A stretch of DNA of 49,494 nucleotides from Nocardiopsis endophytica (GTDB lineage: Bacteria; Actinomycetota; Actinomycetes; Streptosporangiales; Streptosporangiaceae): positions 1-49,494 of the forward strand of contig NZ_JAQFWQ010000046.1 in NCBI RefSeq assembly GCF_027706725.1. The letters run 5' to 3'. The translations under genes and the position numbers were made by a program. The notes under the pieces are model-generated. The model searched no databases, was not told where the DNA came from, and saw only the letters and a list, made by a program, of their open reading frames with translations. The stretch's first letter is position 1. Each line of letters opens with the position of its first letter. Positions 1 through 8,746 of this stretch are shown piece by piece.

Positions 1-2
1 TC

Positions 3-92
3 GGGCCCCTCGGCGATGATCTCGACGAAAGTGCTGTCAAAACCGCCGGAATGACAGCACCTCCGTCGAGATCATCAAGGCCAAGGGCCCGG
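3..92. repeat. Long imperfect palindrome at the window edge
   Basis: The left arm reads GATGATCTCGACG, then AAA, then GTGCTGTCA. The right arm reads TGACAGCAC, then CTC, then CGTCGAGATCATC, so both arm blocks match perfectly, with a 12-nt centre. GGGCCC blocks extend the symmetry outward on both sides. The same GATGATCTCG block with an adjacent GGGCCC recurs at the extreme right end (about 49471-49492). The two arms could form a very stable hairpin. It does not look like a simple terminator because no T-run follows. It may mark the edge or inversion point of the neighbouring repeat array; that is inference. Confidence 0.8.
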
Positions 93-99
93 CAGGCCC

Positions 100-1130
100 G
101 ACGGCCGCCACGAACGCGGACGACCACCCGGCCGAGGCCCGTAACCAGCCCAGCCGCCTGCCCTCCCGGACTGCGAGAGGCCTGCCGCCCGGCTGGTGGG
201 GCCGGGGAACCGCCCGGCTTGCTCCATCGCTGCTCTTCACGGTGACCGCCCGCACGCGCTGCGGCCGACAGCGCTGCCGCAAGGGCCGCCAGCCTGCCCT
301 CGTCGCCGCCCTCCCGCCTCACACCCCACCAGCCCGCCGCCCGGCTGGGGCCCTGAAGTGCGGGACCTGTTCAGCCGCCCGCCGACCCGGACAGCGAGAG
401 ACACCCCGCCCGGCAGGCAGGGCCCGGGAACCACCCGGCTGGCTCCGTCGCCGCCAACCACGGCGACCGCCCACACGCGCTGCAGCCGACAGCGCTGCGA
501 CGAGGACCGCTGACCTTTCCTCGTCGCTGCTCTCCTCGCCGCACTCTGTCGGCCCGCCGCCCGGCCGGGGCCCTGTAGCGGGGGACCTGCTGATCCGCCC
601 GCCTCCGGTCGTATGGGGCCTGACGCCCGACAGACAAGGCCCGGGAACCGCCCGGCTTGCTCCGTCGCCGCCCGCTCCGGTGACCATGCACGCGCCGGAT
701 GGCCGACGACGCTGCGGCGAGGGCCGCTGACCTGTCCTCGTCGCCGCCCTCCCACCTCACCCCCCATCGGCCTGCCGCCCGGCCGGGGCCCTTGAGCGGG
801 GTACCAGCCCAGCCGCCTGCCGCTCTGGACCGCGAGGAGCCCGCCGCCCGGCACCACCGCACGCGTTGGGGTGGGGTGGGCCCACAAAGCAGGAGCGACC
901 GCCCACCTTCGGACGGTGGGGATAGAACCTGAACCACACTTCAAAAGCGAACCGAAGGCCGCCGAACGGCGGGCAAGACCGGCGGCCCGCCTCCCGGCCG
1001 GGAGCGGTGAGTGGGGGCCTGCCCAGCCGACCTCCTGTATGAACCGCCAGCGGCCCACCGGCCGGTGCCACCGCGCACTCTCGGGTGGGACGGGCCCACC
1101 ACGTAGCAGTCCCCCAAGGGGGTCCCCACG
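100..1130 (+). repeat. Degenerate tandem array, about five ~215 bp units
   Basis: The landmark GGAACCNCCCGG occurs at about 206, 427 and 644, giving periods of 221 and 217 bp. Each of these units then carries an anchor CCCGGCTTGCTCC-like block, a CGACAGCGCTGC or CGACGACGCTGC block, a CTCGTCGCCGCCCTCC block and a GCCGCCCGGCCGGGGCCC block. More diverged parts of the unit continue on both sides: CCAGCCCAGCCGCCTGCC at about 150 and 806 (related sequence near 1018), and GGGTGGG..GGGCCCAC near 876 and 1084. Short open frames run through it on both strands but follow the repeat rather than any protein family. I see no gene in 1-1165. Confidence 0.75.
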
Positions 1131-1165
1131 ATGGGCTCTCCACGAAGGGTGGCTCGCTTGCGTCG

Positions 1166-2146
1166 TCAAGGGGGAGGGGCGCCTCCGCTGCCTGGGGTGG
1201 GCTCTCCTGCTTCCCTCAGGGCTTGAGGAGCGGTCAAAGCCGCGCGGACCATCTCGGCGATCTGGTCGGGGTGGCGCAGGTCGCTCCAGGTGAAGCGGAG
1301 CAGCACCAGCCTCCCCGGGGCGGCGGCCATGCGGTTGTGCCGCTCGCGGTCGGCGAAGAGCGCCTCCGGAAGCGTGTGCGGCCCCGCTCCGTCGGCCTCG
1401 GCCACCACGCCGCGGTCCGGCCAGGCCAGGTCGGCGCGCCCGGCCAGCTCGCCGGCGGCCGTGAACACCGGGTACTGCAGCTCCTGCGGCGCCAGCCCGC
1501 GGTCGGTCAGCACCAGCCGCAGCCGGGTCTCGAACGTGCTCTCCGCCCGCCCGTCGGCCTCGGTCCACCAGGCGCGGCTGCGCGGGGCGCCGATCCGCCC
1601 GGCGTTGGCGGCGGCCAGCTCGGCCAGGTCGCCCCGGTCCACCAGGCCCAGGTTGAGCGCCGAGTCGACCACGCTGACCGCGCAATAGCGGTCGGTGAGC
1701 AGCACCGTGTCGCGCACGGTGCGCCCCGGGGTGGTCAGCCGCAGGCCGCCGCGGACCGTGGTCTCCCCCGCCGGGACGTCCCAGCCGTGCCGCCGCACCC
1801 CCGCCGAGGCGCCCGACCCCCGCCCCGGCGCGCTGACGTGGACGTGCTCGTACCCCGGGCCGGGCATGGGCCCCTGCATCCCCCACAGCCGGGCGGCCGT
1901 GGGCCCCACCGCCACCGCGCGGGGCCCCAGCACCAGCTGCACCGCCTTGACCCGGGCGGCCAGCGGCGGCGGCCCCGGTTCCACCCGGTAGACGTTGGGG
2001 CGGACCTTGGCCCACCGGCGGGACCGCACCAGGCGGTCGACCGCGCGGTCGGACAGCCCGCAGGAGCGGGCCTGGTCGCGGGAGACCACCCCGTGCTGGG
2101 AGGCGGCCAGGGAGGTGACAGCGCCGAACTCGTCCATGGGCCCCAT
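1166..2146 (-). CDS. AbiEi-like / DUF559-domain protein
   Basis: This is a soluble protein of about 326 residues. The N-terminal ~60 residues resemble the winged-helix domain of AbiEi-type proteins (SLAASQHGVVSRDQARSCG..., then a VYRVEPGP turn). The C-terminal ~110 residues look like the DUF559/Vsr-like nuclease fold: a FETRLRLVL helix, then a GRADLAWPDRGVVAEADG strand pair and a late arginine-rich helix. Such single genes are common and often multicopy in actinomycetes. No partner toxin gene lies beside it, so a toxin-antitoxin role is not supported. The ATG at 2146 is chosen. An upstream start at 2239 would run almost into the divergent gene at 2245. Confidence 0.7.
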   Translation of the reverse strand: MGPMDEFGAVTSLAASQHGVVSRDQARSCGLSDRAVDRLVRSRRWAKVRPNVYRVEPGPPPLAARVKAVQLVLGPRAVAVGPTAARLWGMQGPMPGPGYEHVHVSAPGRGSGASAGVRRHGWDVPAGETTVRGGLRLTTPGRTVRDTVLLTDRYCAVSVVDSALNLGLVDRGDLAELAAANAGRIGAPRSRAWWTEADGRAESTFETRLRLVLTDRGLAPQELQYPVFTAAGELAGRADLAWPDRGVVAEADGAGPHTLPEALFADRERHNRMAAAPGRLVLLRFTWSDLRHPDQIAEMVRAALTAPQALREAGEPTPGSGGAPPP

Positions 2147-2244
2147 CGGACACCCGCGCGCCCGGCGCCGCCATACGGTTCCGTCCGCCTGTGGACAACG
2201 GCCGGGGTCCGCGCCGGTCCCGGCGGTCGGTAGGCTCACCCACC

Positions 2245-3126
2245 ATGATCACCGCCGTTCGCGACGTCTTCTCCGGGGCGGGGCTGCTGGTGCGCGGCGC
2301 CGGCATCGTGCTGAGCCGCCCCAAGCTGTTCTTCCTGGGGGCCATCCCCCCGCTGTTCACGTCGCTGCTCTTCCTGGGCGCGCTCGTGGCGCTGCTGTAC
2401 AACATCTCCGACCTGGCCGCCTGGGCCACCCCCTTCGCCGACGCCTGGGCCGAGGGCTGGCGGAACACCGTGCGCATCACCGCGGGGGTGCTGATGGTGG
2501 GCGCGGCCGTGCTGGTGATGGTGGTCGGCTTCACCGGCCTGACGCTGGCGCTCGGGGCGCCGCTGTACGACCTGATCGCCGAGGACGTCGAGAACCGCCT
2601 GGGCGGCGCGCCCGAGGTGGACGAGTCGCTCGCCGGGTCCATCGCCCGGTCGGTGCGCCAGTCGCTGGTGCTGGTCCTGATCTCGGCGCTGGTCTCGCTG
2701 CCGCTGCTGATCGCCGGGTTCGTCCCGGTGGCCGGGCAGACGGTGGTGCCGGTGGTCTCGGCGCTGTTCGGCGGGTTCATGCTCGGCATGGAGCTGGTGG
2801 GCGCCGCCTTCGACCGGCGGGGGCTGCGGCGCCTGGGCGACCGGCGGCGCGCCCTGTGGTCCCGCAAGGCCCTGTCGCTGGGCTTCGCCGTGCCCGCCTA
2901 CTTCCTGCTGGCGATCCCGTTCGTGGCGGTGGTGGTCTTCCCCGCCGCGACCGCCGGAGGCACCCTGTTGGCGCGGCGGATCCTGCCCGCCGCGCCCCCG
3001 GCCGCGCCGCCCGCCGCGCCGCCGCACGGGTACCCGCAGGGCGGGTACCCGCCGCACCCGCCCCACCCGCCGCAGCACTGGCAGCCGCCCCACGGGCCGG
3101 GGCAGGGACCGGGGCTGCCCCGCTAG
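2245..3126 (+). CDS. EI24/CysZ-family membrane protein
   Basis: This 293-residue protein has about four hydrophobic segments (roughly residues 25-55, 75-105, 135-165 and 205-235) and the EI24/CysZ layout with a GFTGLTLALGAPLYDLIAE-type loop. The C-terminal ~45 residues are a Pro/Gly/His-rich cytosolic tail (repeated PP, PPH and GYP). CysZ members import sulfate, but most actinobacterial EI24 proteins have no assigned substrate and nothing nearby belongs to sulfate assimilation, so transport function is not claimed. It ends four bases into the 3' end of the convergent ddl gene. The start is the ATG at 2245 (CACCATG); no strong ribosome binding site is visible. Confidence 0.8.
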   Translation: MITAVRDVFSGAGLLVRGAGIVLSRPKLFFLGAIPPLFTSLLFLGALVALLYNISDLAAWATPFADAWAEGWRNTVRITAGVLMVGAAVLVMVVGFTGLTLALGAPLYDLIAEDVENRLGGAPEVDESLAGSIARSVRQSLVLVLISALVSLPLLIAGFVPVAGQTVVPVVSALFGGFMLGMELVGAAFDRRGLRRLGDRRRALWSRKALSLGFAVPAYFLLAIPFVAVVVFPAATAGGTLLARRILPAAPPAAPPAAPPHGYPQGGYPPHPPHPPQHWQPPHGPGQGPGLPR

Positions 3127-4262
3127 CGCAGCCCGGCGGAGCGGTTCAGCGCCGACGTGATCAGGCGGTCCACCAGCTGCGCGTAGTCGACGCCGGTGGC
3201 CGCCCACATCTGCGGGAACGCCGAGCTGGGGGTGAACCCCGGCATCGTGTTCAGCTCGTTGACGTAGACCTCGCCGTCGTCGCCGTAGAAGAAGTCCACC
3301 CGGGCGAGCCCCTCGCAGCCCATGGCCTCGAAGGTGCGCACCGCCAGGGCCCGGATGCGCTCGATGACCTCATCGGGCAGGTCGGCCGGGATGGTCAGGC
3401 TGCTGCTCGACAGGTACTTGGCCTCGAAGTCGTAGAAGTCGAACCCCTCGGCCACGTGGATCTCGGCCGGCAGGGACGCCTCCGGGGCGGCCCCGTCCAC
3501 ACCCTCCAGGACGCCGCACTCCACCTCGCGCCCGGAGAGGGCCGCCTCCACGATGACCTTGGGGTCGTGCTCGCGCGCGGCCTCGATCGCGGACACCACC
3601 GCGTCGGTGTCCGAGCCGTCCTTCACCTTGGTGATGCCGACGCTGCTGCCCGCGCGCGCGGGCTTGACGAACAGCACCTCGCCCAGCTTGGCGATGTCGT
3701 CGAGCACCCGGCGGCGCTCGGTGCGCCACTCGCGGTCGGTCACCGGCACGTAGGGCCCCGTGGCGATCCCGTGCCCGGTGAGCATCGCCTTCATGAAGAC
3801 CTTGTCCATGGAGGCGGCGCTGGCGAACACGCCCGCGCCCACGTAGCGCGCGCCCATCATCTCGAAGAGGCCCTGGATGGTGCCGTCCTCGCCGTAGGGA
3901 CCGTGCAGCAGGGGCAGGACCACGTCCACCTCGGCCAGCCGCTCGGGGACCGCGCCGGGCTCCATCACCGCCAGGCCGGACCCGGCGTCGAACGGCAGCG
4001 CCAGCGCCCTGCCGCCGCCCGCGTCCTCCACGGTAGGCAGCTCGCCGCCCTCGATGGCCAGGCGGTCCGGGTCGCCGGAGGCCAGCACCCATTCGCCGGA
4101 GCGGGTGATGCCGACCGGCACCACCTCGTACCGGTCCTCGTCGATCACCGACAGGACGCTTCCCGCGGTGACGCAGCTGATCTCGTGCTCGGAACTGCGA
4201 CCGCCGAAGACCACGGCGACGCGGACCCTGTCGTTCCCGCCCGTTCTGCGCTGCTCGGCCAT
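3123..4262 (-). CDS. ddl: D-alanine--D-alanine ligase
   Basis: The product is a cytoplasmic ATP-grasp enzyme that joins two D-alanines for peptidoglycan precursor synthesis. At 379 residues it is the usual length. Diagnostic motifs are FGGRSSEHEIS near the N-terminus, HGPYGEDGTIQG, KPARAGSSVGITKV in the ATP site, and VNELNTMPGFTPSSAFP near the C-terminus. The omega loop reads FYDFEAKYLSSSS. The Lys-Tyr pair is typical of D-Ala-D-Ala ligases rather than the D-Ala-D-Lac ligases of vancomycin resistance. It is the last gene of a minus-strand run that includes the PLP enzyme, gpsA and the acyltransferase. Pairing with gpsA and plsC is common in actinomycetes. Confidence 0.96.
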   Translation of the reverse strand: MAEQRRTGGNDRVRVAVVFGGRSSEHEISCVTAGSVLSVIDEDRYEVVPVGITRSGEWVLASGDPDRLAIEGGELPTVEDAGGGRALALPFDAGSGLAVMEPGAVPERLAEVDVVLPLLHGPYGEDGTIQGLFEMMGARYVGAGVFASAASMDKVFMKAMLTGHGIATGPYVPVTDREWRTERRRVLDDIAKLGEVLFVKPARAGSSVGITKVKDGSDTDAVVSAIEAAREHDPKVIVEAALSGREVECGVLEGVDGAAPEASLPAEIHVAEGFDFYDFEAKYLSSSSLTIPADLPDEVIERIRALAVRTFEAMGCEGLARVDFFYGDDGEVYVNELNTMPGFTPSSAFPQMWAATGVDYAQLVDRLITSALNRSAGLR

Positions 4263-4371
4263 GCTGACCTACCCGATCTCGCCTCGTTCCGACCCGGGCG
4301 CCGCGGCGGCGCTCCGGTGCTGTCCGATCGGCCCCGTCCCCGGTGACCGCATACCCGCCCCGGCCCGGCTG

Positions 4372-5604
4372 TCACGCACCGCCGCAGCGGTCGAGCGCCG
4401 CGAGGGCGTCGCGGACCAGGTCCCGCGGCTCCTCCAGGCCGATGGAGAAGCGTACCGCGCTCGCCGCGATGCCCGCCCCCTCCAGCTCGGCGTCGCTCAT
4501 CTGGCGGTGCGAGGTGGAGGCGACGTGCCCGGCCAGGGTGTGCGTGCCGCCCAGCGACGCGGCCACGTCGGCCAGACCCAGCGCGTCGGCGAAGGCCATG
4601 CCCTCCTTGCGGCCGCCGTGCGGGGCGACGGTCACGACCGCGCCGTAGCGCCCCTCGTCGAACAGCGCGCGGGCGAGCCCGTGCCCGGGGTGGCCCGGCA
4701 GCGAGGGGTGGTCCACGCTCGCGACCGCCGGGTGGGCGGCCACGGCGGCGGCGAACTCGGCGGCGGTGGCGCACTGCCGGGCCACCCGCAGCGGCAGCGT
4801 CTCCAGCCCCCTGTGCAGCAGGTAGGCCTCGTCCGGCGCCAGGCAGGGCCCCAGGTCGACGCGTGCGGCGCGCACCCGGGCCATCGGCTCGCCGAACCCG
4901 GCGACGGCGCCGCCGGTGGCGTCGCTGTGCCCGCCGATGTACTTGGTGGCCGAGTGCAGAACGATGTCGGCGCCGTGCTCCAGGGGGCGGCACACCGCCG
5001 GGGAGGCGAACGTGGAGTCCACCACCAGCAGCGCCCCGGCGTCGTGGGCCGCGTCCGCCAGGGCGGGGATGTCGGAGACCAGCATGGCCGGGTTGGACAG
5101 CGTCTCGGTGAACACCAGCGCGGTCTCCGGGCGCATCGCCGCGCGCACCTGGTCGGTGTCGCCGATGTCGACGAAGTCGGTCTCCACGCCGAAGCGGCGC
5201 AGCATCCCGTCCAGGAGCGAGTAGGTGTTGCCGTACAGCGCGCGCGAGGCCACCACGTGCGACCCGGCCGAGGTCAGGGCCAGCAGCACCGTGCTGATGG
5301 CCGCCATGCCGGAGGCGAACGCCTGGCCGTGCACCTCCCGGCCGGTCCCGGCGCCCTCCATGGCCGCCAGGGCGGTGGCGAAGGCGTCGGTGGTCGGGTT
5401 GTCGATGCGCGCGTAGGAGTAGCCGCCCCGGACGCCGTCCAGCACGTCGGCGTAGTCCTGGGAGGCCTCGAAGGCGTAGGTGGTGCTGCGGTGCACCGGC
5501 GGGCGCATGGGGCGCTCGCCCCGGGGGCCGCCGCCGGTGGGCAGCCGGACCGCCCGTGTCGCCTCGCCGTACCCTCCGCCGTTCTCTCCGCCGTTCCCGG
5601 TCAT
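4372..5604 (-). CDS. Cystathionine gamma-lyase/synthase family PLP enzyme
   Basis: This 410-residue fold-type I PLP enzyme belongs to the Cys/Met metabolism family. It shows the conserved Tyr-rich N-terminal region (SYARIDNPTTDAFATALAAMEG), a substrate-side GMAAISTVLLAL helix, the VVDSTFASP aspartate that contacts the pyridine nitrogen, and the Schiff-base lysine in HSATKYIGGHSD. The C-terminus carries SIGLEEPRDLVRDA. It is most likely a cystathionine gamma-lyase or gamma-synthase. The sequence alone does not separate these, so no symbol is given. The ATG at 5604 has a strong GAGGAGG site just upstream. It starts 11 bases after gpsA stops, so the two are probably co-transcribed. Confidence 0.92.
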   Translation of the reverse strand: MTGNGGENGGGYGEATRAVRLPTGGGPRGERPMRPPVHRSTTYAFEASQDYADVLDGVRGGYSYARIDNPTTDAFATALAAMEGAGTGREVHGQAFASGMAAISTVLLALTSAGSHVVASRALYGNTYSLLDGMLRRFGVETDFVDIGDTDQVRAAMRPETALVFTETLSNPAMLVSDIPALADAAHDAGALLVVDSTFASPAVCRPLEHGADIVLHSATKYIGGHSDATGGAVAGFGEPMARVRAARVDLGPCLAPDEAYLLHRGLETLPLRVARQCATAAEFAAAVAAHPAVASVDHPSLPGHPGHGLARALFDEGRYGAVVTVAPHGGRKEGMAFADALGLADVAASLGGTHTLAGHVASTSHRQMSDAELEGAGIAASAVRFSIGLEEPRDLVRDALAALDRCGGA

Positions 5605-5615
5605 GCCGCCCCTCC

Positions 5616-6626
5616 TCAGACTCCGTACCGCTCCGGCTTGGCGGTGCGGGCCATGAAGGCCTGCAGCGCCTCCGCCGGGGAGAGGTCGTGGTGGATCATC
5701 CCGACCACGGCCTCGGTGATGGGCATGTCGATCCCGTTGGCGCGGGCCAGCGCCAGGATGGACTCGGAGGACTTGACCCCCTCGGCGGTCTGCTTGGTGT
5801 TCTCGACGGCCTGCTCGACCGTGAACCCCTTGCCGAGCTGCTCGCCGAAGGTGCGGTTGCGCGACAGCGGCGAGGAGCACGTGGCGACCAGGTCGCCCAT
5901 CCCGGCCAGCCCGGCCAGGGTGTGCTCGTCGGCGCCGAGCGCCACGGCCAGCCGCACCGTCTCGGCCAGGCCCCGGGTGATCAGCGCCGCCTTGGCGTTG
6001 TCGCCGAAGCCCATGCCCACGGCCACCCCCACCGCCAGGGCGATCACGTTCTTGACCGCGCCGCCCAGCTCCGCGCCGACCAGGTCGGTGCCGCTGTAGG
6101 GGCGGAAGTAGGAGGACTTGCACAGGTGCTGGAAGCGCACCGCGGTGGGCTCGTGCGGGCAGGCGACGACGGCGGTGGCCGGCTGCCGCTCGGCGATCTC
6201 CCGGGCCAGGTTGGGGCCGGTCACCGCGGCGACCCGCTCGGGCGGCAGGTCCAGCTCCTGGGCGATCACCTCGCTGGCGCGCAGCGAGGTGCCCAGCTCC
6301 ACGCCCTTGATCAGGCTGACGACCACGGCGCCGGGCGCGATGTGCGGGGCCCAGGCGCGCAGGTTGGCGCGCAGGGACTGGGAGGGCACCGCCACGACGG
6401 CGAACTCGGCGCCCGCGAGCGCCTTGGCCGGGTCGGCGGTGGCCGCCAGGGCCGGGTTGAGCGCGATCCCCGGCAGGTAGTCGGGGTTCTCGTGGCGGGT
6501 GGAGATCGCCTCGGCCAGTTCGGCGCGGCGGCCGCAGACCTCGACGTCGGCGGCGCCGGCGTCGGCCACCACGTTGGCGAAGGCGGTCCCCCAGGAACCG
6601 CCGCCCATGACCGCGACCTTCGTCAT
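5616..6626 (-). CDS. gpsA: NAD(P)-dependent glycerol-3-phosphate dehydrogenase
   Basis: GpsA reduces dihydroxyacetone phosphate to sn-glycerol-3-phosphate for phospholipid synthesis. The 336-residue protein begins with the Rossmann motif AVMGGGSWGTAFANVVAD. It also has VVSLIKGVE, the GPNLAREIAERQPAT block, and the catalytic-lysine region KNVIALAVGVAVGMGFGDNAKAALITRGLAE. Lengths and spacing match the bacterial enzyme. It sits between a PlsC-like acyltransferase gene and a PLP enzyme gene on the same strand, which suggests a small lipid-precursor operon. The start is the ATG at 6626. Confidence 0.97.
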   Translation of the reverse strand: MTKVAVMGGGSWGTAFANVVADAGAADVEVCGRRAELAEAISTRHENPDYLPGIALNPALAATADPAKALAGAEFAVVAVPSQSLRANLRAWAPHIAPGAVVVSLIKGVELGTSLRASEVIAQELDLPPERVAAVTGPNLAREIAERQPATAVVACPHEPTAVRFQHLCKSSYFRPYSGTDLVGAELGGAVKNVIALAVGVAVGMGFGDNAKAALITRGLAETVRLAVALGADEHTLAGLAGMGDLVATCSSPLSRNRTFGEQLGKGFTVEQAVENTKQTAEGVKSSESILALARANGIDMPITEAVVGMIHHDLSPAEALQAFMARTAKPERYGV

Positions 6627-6664
6627 GCGGCCCCTTTCCGGTCCTACTCGTGCTGTCGGTGCGC

Positions 6665-7444
6665 TCAGGAGCGCTCGGCCCCGTTCTCGGGCGCGCCGTC
6701 GTCGGCGGACCGCTCCTCCACGGCCTCGCGCCGCGCCTGCCTGGGGTCGAAGGGCACGGCGGGGGGCTCCTCGCCGCGGATGCCCGCCTGCAGGTCGGTG
6801 ATGGCGCGCATGATGTCGGCGGTGGCCTCCTTCAGGAGGGTCGACGTCAGCGGCTTGCCGCGGTACTCCGACAGGTCCACCGGCGGCCCGGCCACCATCT
6901 CGACCTTCTTCGGCGGGAAGGGGCGCAGCTTGGAGGTGCCGTAGGGCAGCAGGTGCTGCTCGCCCCAGTGCGCCAGCGGCACCACCGGGACGCCGGTGGT
7001 CAGGGCCAGCCGCGCCACGCCGGTCTTGGCCGCCATGGGCCACAGCCCCGGGTCGCGGGTGCAGGTGCCCTCGGGGTAGAAGATCACCGAGCTGCCGTCG
7101 CGGACCAGGGCCTTCTCCGCCTCGTGCAGCGCCTTGACCGCGTCGGTGCTGCCCCGCTTGACGGGGATCTGCCCGGTGCTGCGCGCGACCGACCGCACCA
7201 CGGGGATGCGCATGACGCCCTCCTTCATGGTGAAGGTGGGCCACCGGCGCGCCCCCACGTACAGGAAGTGCGCGATGGTGAGCGGATCGGTCATCGACAG
7301 GTGGTTGGCGGCGATGATCACACCGCCCTCGCGGGGGACGTTCTCCTGCCCGCTCCACCGGGGACGGGTCACCACCCGCAGGATCGGGCGCACGATGGAG
7401 GCCACCACGGCCTTCACCCACCGCGACTCGCGTTGCTGGGCCAC
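6665..7444 (-). CDS. 1-acyl-sn-glycerol-3-phosphate acyltransferase (PlsC family)
   Basis: PlsC-family enzymes transfer an acyl chain to lysophosphatidate at the inner face of the membrane. The 259-residue product carries the catalytic HX4D motif in AANHLSMTDPLTI at about residue 45, the glycerophosphate-binding FYPEGTCTRDPGLWP motif, and the later GVPVVPLAHWGE strand. The C-terminal ~35 residues are charged and low-complexity. It lies 38 bases upstream of gpsA on the same strand, so substrate supply and use are adjacent. The start is GTG at 7444 with GGAGGAAGCA immediately before it. Confidence 0.92.
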   Translation of the reverse strand: MAQQRESRWVKAVVASIVRPILRVVTRPRWSGQENVPREGGVIIAANHLSMTDPLTIAHFLYVGARRWPTFTMKEGVMRIPVVRSVARSTGQIPVKRGSTDAVKALHEAEKALVRDGSSVIFYPEGTCTRDPGLWPMAAKTGVARLALTTGVPVVPLAHWGEQHLLPYGTSKLRPFPPKKVEMVAGPPVDLSEYRGKPLTSTLLKEATADIMRAITDLQAGIRGEEPPAVPFDPRQARREAVEERSADDGAPENGAERS

Positions 7445-7674
7445 TGCTTCCTCCGGATTCGCCCCTGGTCATCGGCGCACTCCGCGCGGCCCCAGGGGGT
7501 GGGACGGTCCGTGCGCGGTCGATCCAGTCTAGGAGCCCCGGCGATCGCCCCATGTCACGGGCGCGGTGTGCGCGCCCGCACCCCGTCCTGTTTACCCTTT
7601 TTCCGGGTCCGTTTCAGTGTCCGCCCGGGTTGCCCTGTTCCAGGGGCCCATCGAAGCGAGGGGGAAGTGCGCCG

Positions 7675-8313
7675 GTGACATGGTCGGTGCTGGTCCCGGT
7701 GAAGCCCCTGGAGGGCGCCAAGACGCGGCTCGTGGGCCCCGACGACGGCCCCGACGACGCCGCGCGCGCGGAACTGGCGCTGGCCTTCGCCTGCGACACG
7801 GTGATGGCGGCGGCCGCCTGCCCGCGCGTCGGACTGGTCTTCGCGGTGACCGACGACCGGCGCGCACACGAGGCCCTGGGAGCGCTGGGGGCGCGCATCA
7901 TCGACGGAGAGCCGGGCGGCGGGCTGAACCCCGCACTGGCGCACGGCGCGGCCCGAGCGCGCGCCGTGCGGCCCGACGAGGGTGTGTGCGCGGTCTCGGC
8001 GGACCTGCCCGCCCTGCGCCCCGACGAGCTGGACCGGGTGCTCGCCGACGCCGGGCTGCACGCGCGCTCCTTCGCCGCGGACGCCCAGGGCGTGGGGACC
8101 ACGCTGTACGCCGCCGCGCCGGGGGCGTCGTTCCTGCCCGCCTTCGAGGGGCGGTCCCGCATGCGGCACCGCTCGCTGGGCACGGTCGAGATCCTCCGCA
8201 CGGACGTGCCGGGGCTGCGCCGGGACGTCGACACGCGCACGGACCTGGCGCTGGCGCGCGCTCTAGGGGTCGGGCCGCACACCGCCAAGGCGCTGGGGCG
8301 CCTGGGCCTCTAG
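7675..8313 (+). CDS. cofC: Phosphoenolpyruvate/2-phospholactate guanylyltransferase (F420 pathway)
   Basis: CofC/FbiD activates phosphoenolpyruvate (or 2-phospholactate) with GTP in coenzyme F420 biosynthesis. The 212-residue protein starts with the family's nucleotide-binding signature SVLVPVKPLEGAKTRL. It continues with VFAVTDD, IDGEPGGGLNPALAHG, the AVSADLPALRPDEL metal/nucleotide site and GTTLYAAAPG. A GTG at 7675 is preferred because GAGGGGGAA lies eight bases upstream and the signature starts immediately after. An in-frame start further upstream would add unrelated sequence. No other F420 gene is in the window. It converges on the HU gene. Confidence 0.93.
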   Translation: MTWSVLVPVKPLEGAKTRLVGPDDGPDDAARAELALAFACDTVMAAAACPRVGLVFAVTDDRRAHEALGALGARIIDGEPGGGLNPALAHGAARARAVRPDEGVCAVSADLPALRPDELDRVLADAGLHARSFAADAQGVGTTLYAAAPGASFLPAFEGRSRMRHRSLGTVEILRTDVPGLRRDVDTRTDLALARALGVGPHTAKALGRLGL

Positions 8314-8334
8314 TGGGCCCCGGGCGCACACGAC

Positions 8335-8368
8335 GGCGCCGCCCGGCCCGAGTGGGCCGAGCGGCGCC
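8335..8368. terminator. Bidirectional terminator between cofC and HU
   Basis: GGCGCCGC pairs with GCGGCGCC and, inside it, GGCCC pairs with GGGCC around a four-base loop. The element sits in the 72-bp gap between the stops of two convergent genes, which fits a shared terminator. Confidence 0.7.
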
Positions 8369-8385
8369 GCCACCGCCCCGGGGGG

Positions 8386-8667
8386 CTACTTCTTCTTGCC
8401 GTTGACCAGGTCCTTGAAGTCGGCCCCGGCCCGGAACTTCGGGACGAAGCTGGCGGGGACGTTGATGGTCTCCCCGGTGGCGGGGTTGCGGGCGGTCCGG
8501 GCGGCACGCTCGGCCTTCTCGAACACGCCGAACCCGGTGATGGCCACCTTGTCGCCCTCGGCGACGGTCTTCTGGATGGTCTCCAACACGGCGTTCACGG
8601 CCTCGGTTGCGGTTTTCTTGTCTCCCAACCGGTCGGAGATCGCGTCGATCAGGTCACGCTTGTTCAT
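8386..8667 (-). CDS. hup: HU-family DNA-binding protein
   Basis: This is a 93-residue nucleoid protein that binds and bends DNA as a dimer. It has the HU N-terminal helices (MNKRDLIDAISDRLG), the central ITGFGVFEKAERAARTARNPATGE beta-arm with the Asn-Pro tip, and a FVPKFRAGADFKDLVNGKKK end. It lacks the long lysine/alanine-rich tail of HupS/HupB, so it is the short HU type (HupA-like). The start is ATG with GGAGGATCTA upstream. A plausible promoter lies just upstream. Confidence 0.96.
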   Translation of the reverse strand: MNKRDLIDAISDRLGDKKTATEAVNAVLETIQKTVAEGDKVAITGFGVFEKAERAARTARNPATGETINVPASFVPKFRAGADFKDLVNGKKK

Positions 8668-8697
8668 TAGATCCTCCGGTTCCCCCTTGCTCGCACG

Positions 8698-8727
8698 AAA
8701 TTAGGGGACCGGAGGGCCCTGGCACAA
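8698..8727 (-). promoter_or_regulatory. Candidate sigma-70-type promoter of the HU gene
   Basis: Read on the minus strand, TTGTGC is followed after 18 bases by TAATTT, about 31 bases before the HU start codon. Both hexamers stand out from the GC-rich background. The match is reasonable but not exact, and no start site is known. Confidence 0.45.
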
Positions 8728-8746
8728 ACACAAACACCGAAAGTTC

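Noticed and set aside
100-1130. CRISPR array
   Set aside because: Units are about 215 bp and degenerate, with no short identical repeats and spacers and no cas genes.
1166-2146. AbiEi-like gene as part of a type IV toxin-antitoxin system
   Set aside because: No AbiEii-type nucleotidyltransferase gene is adjacent; isolated copies are common.
3123-4262. Ddl as a vancomycin-resistance D-Ala-D-Lac ligase
   Set aside because: The omega loop has the Lys-Tyr pair typical of D-Ala-D-Ala ligases, and no vanH or vanX gene is nearby.
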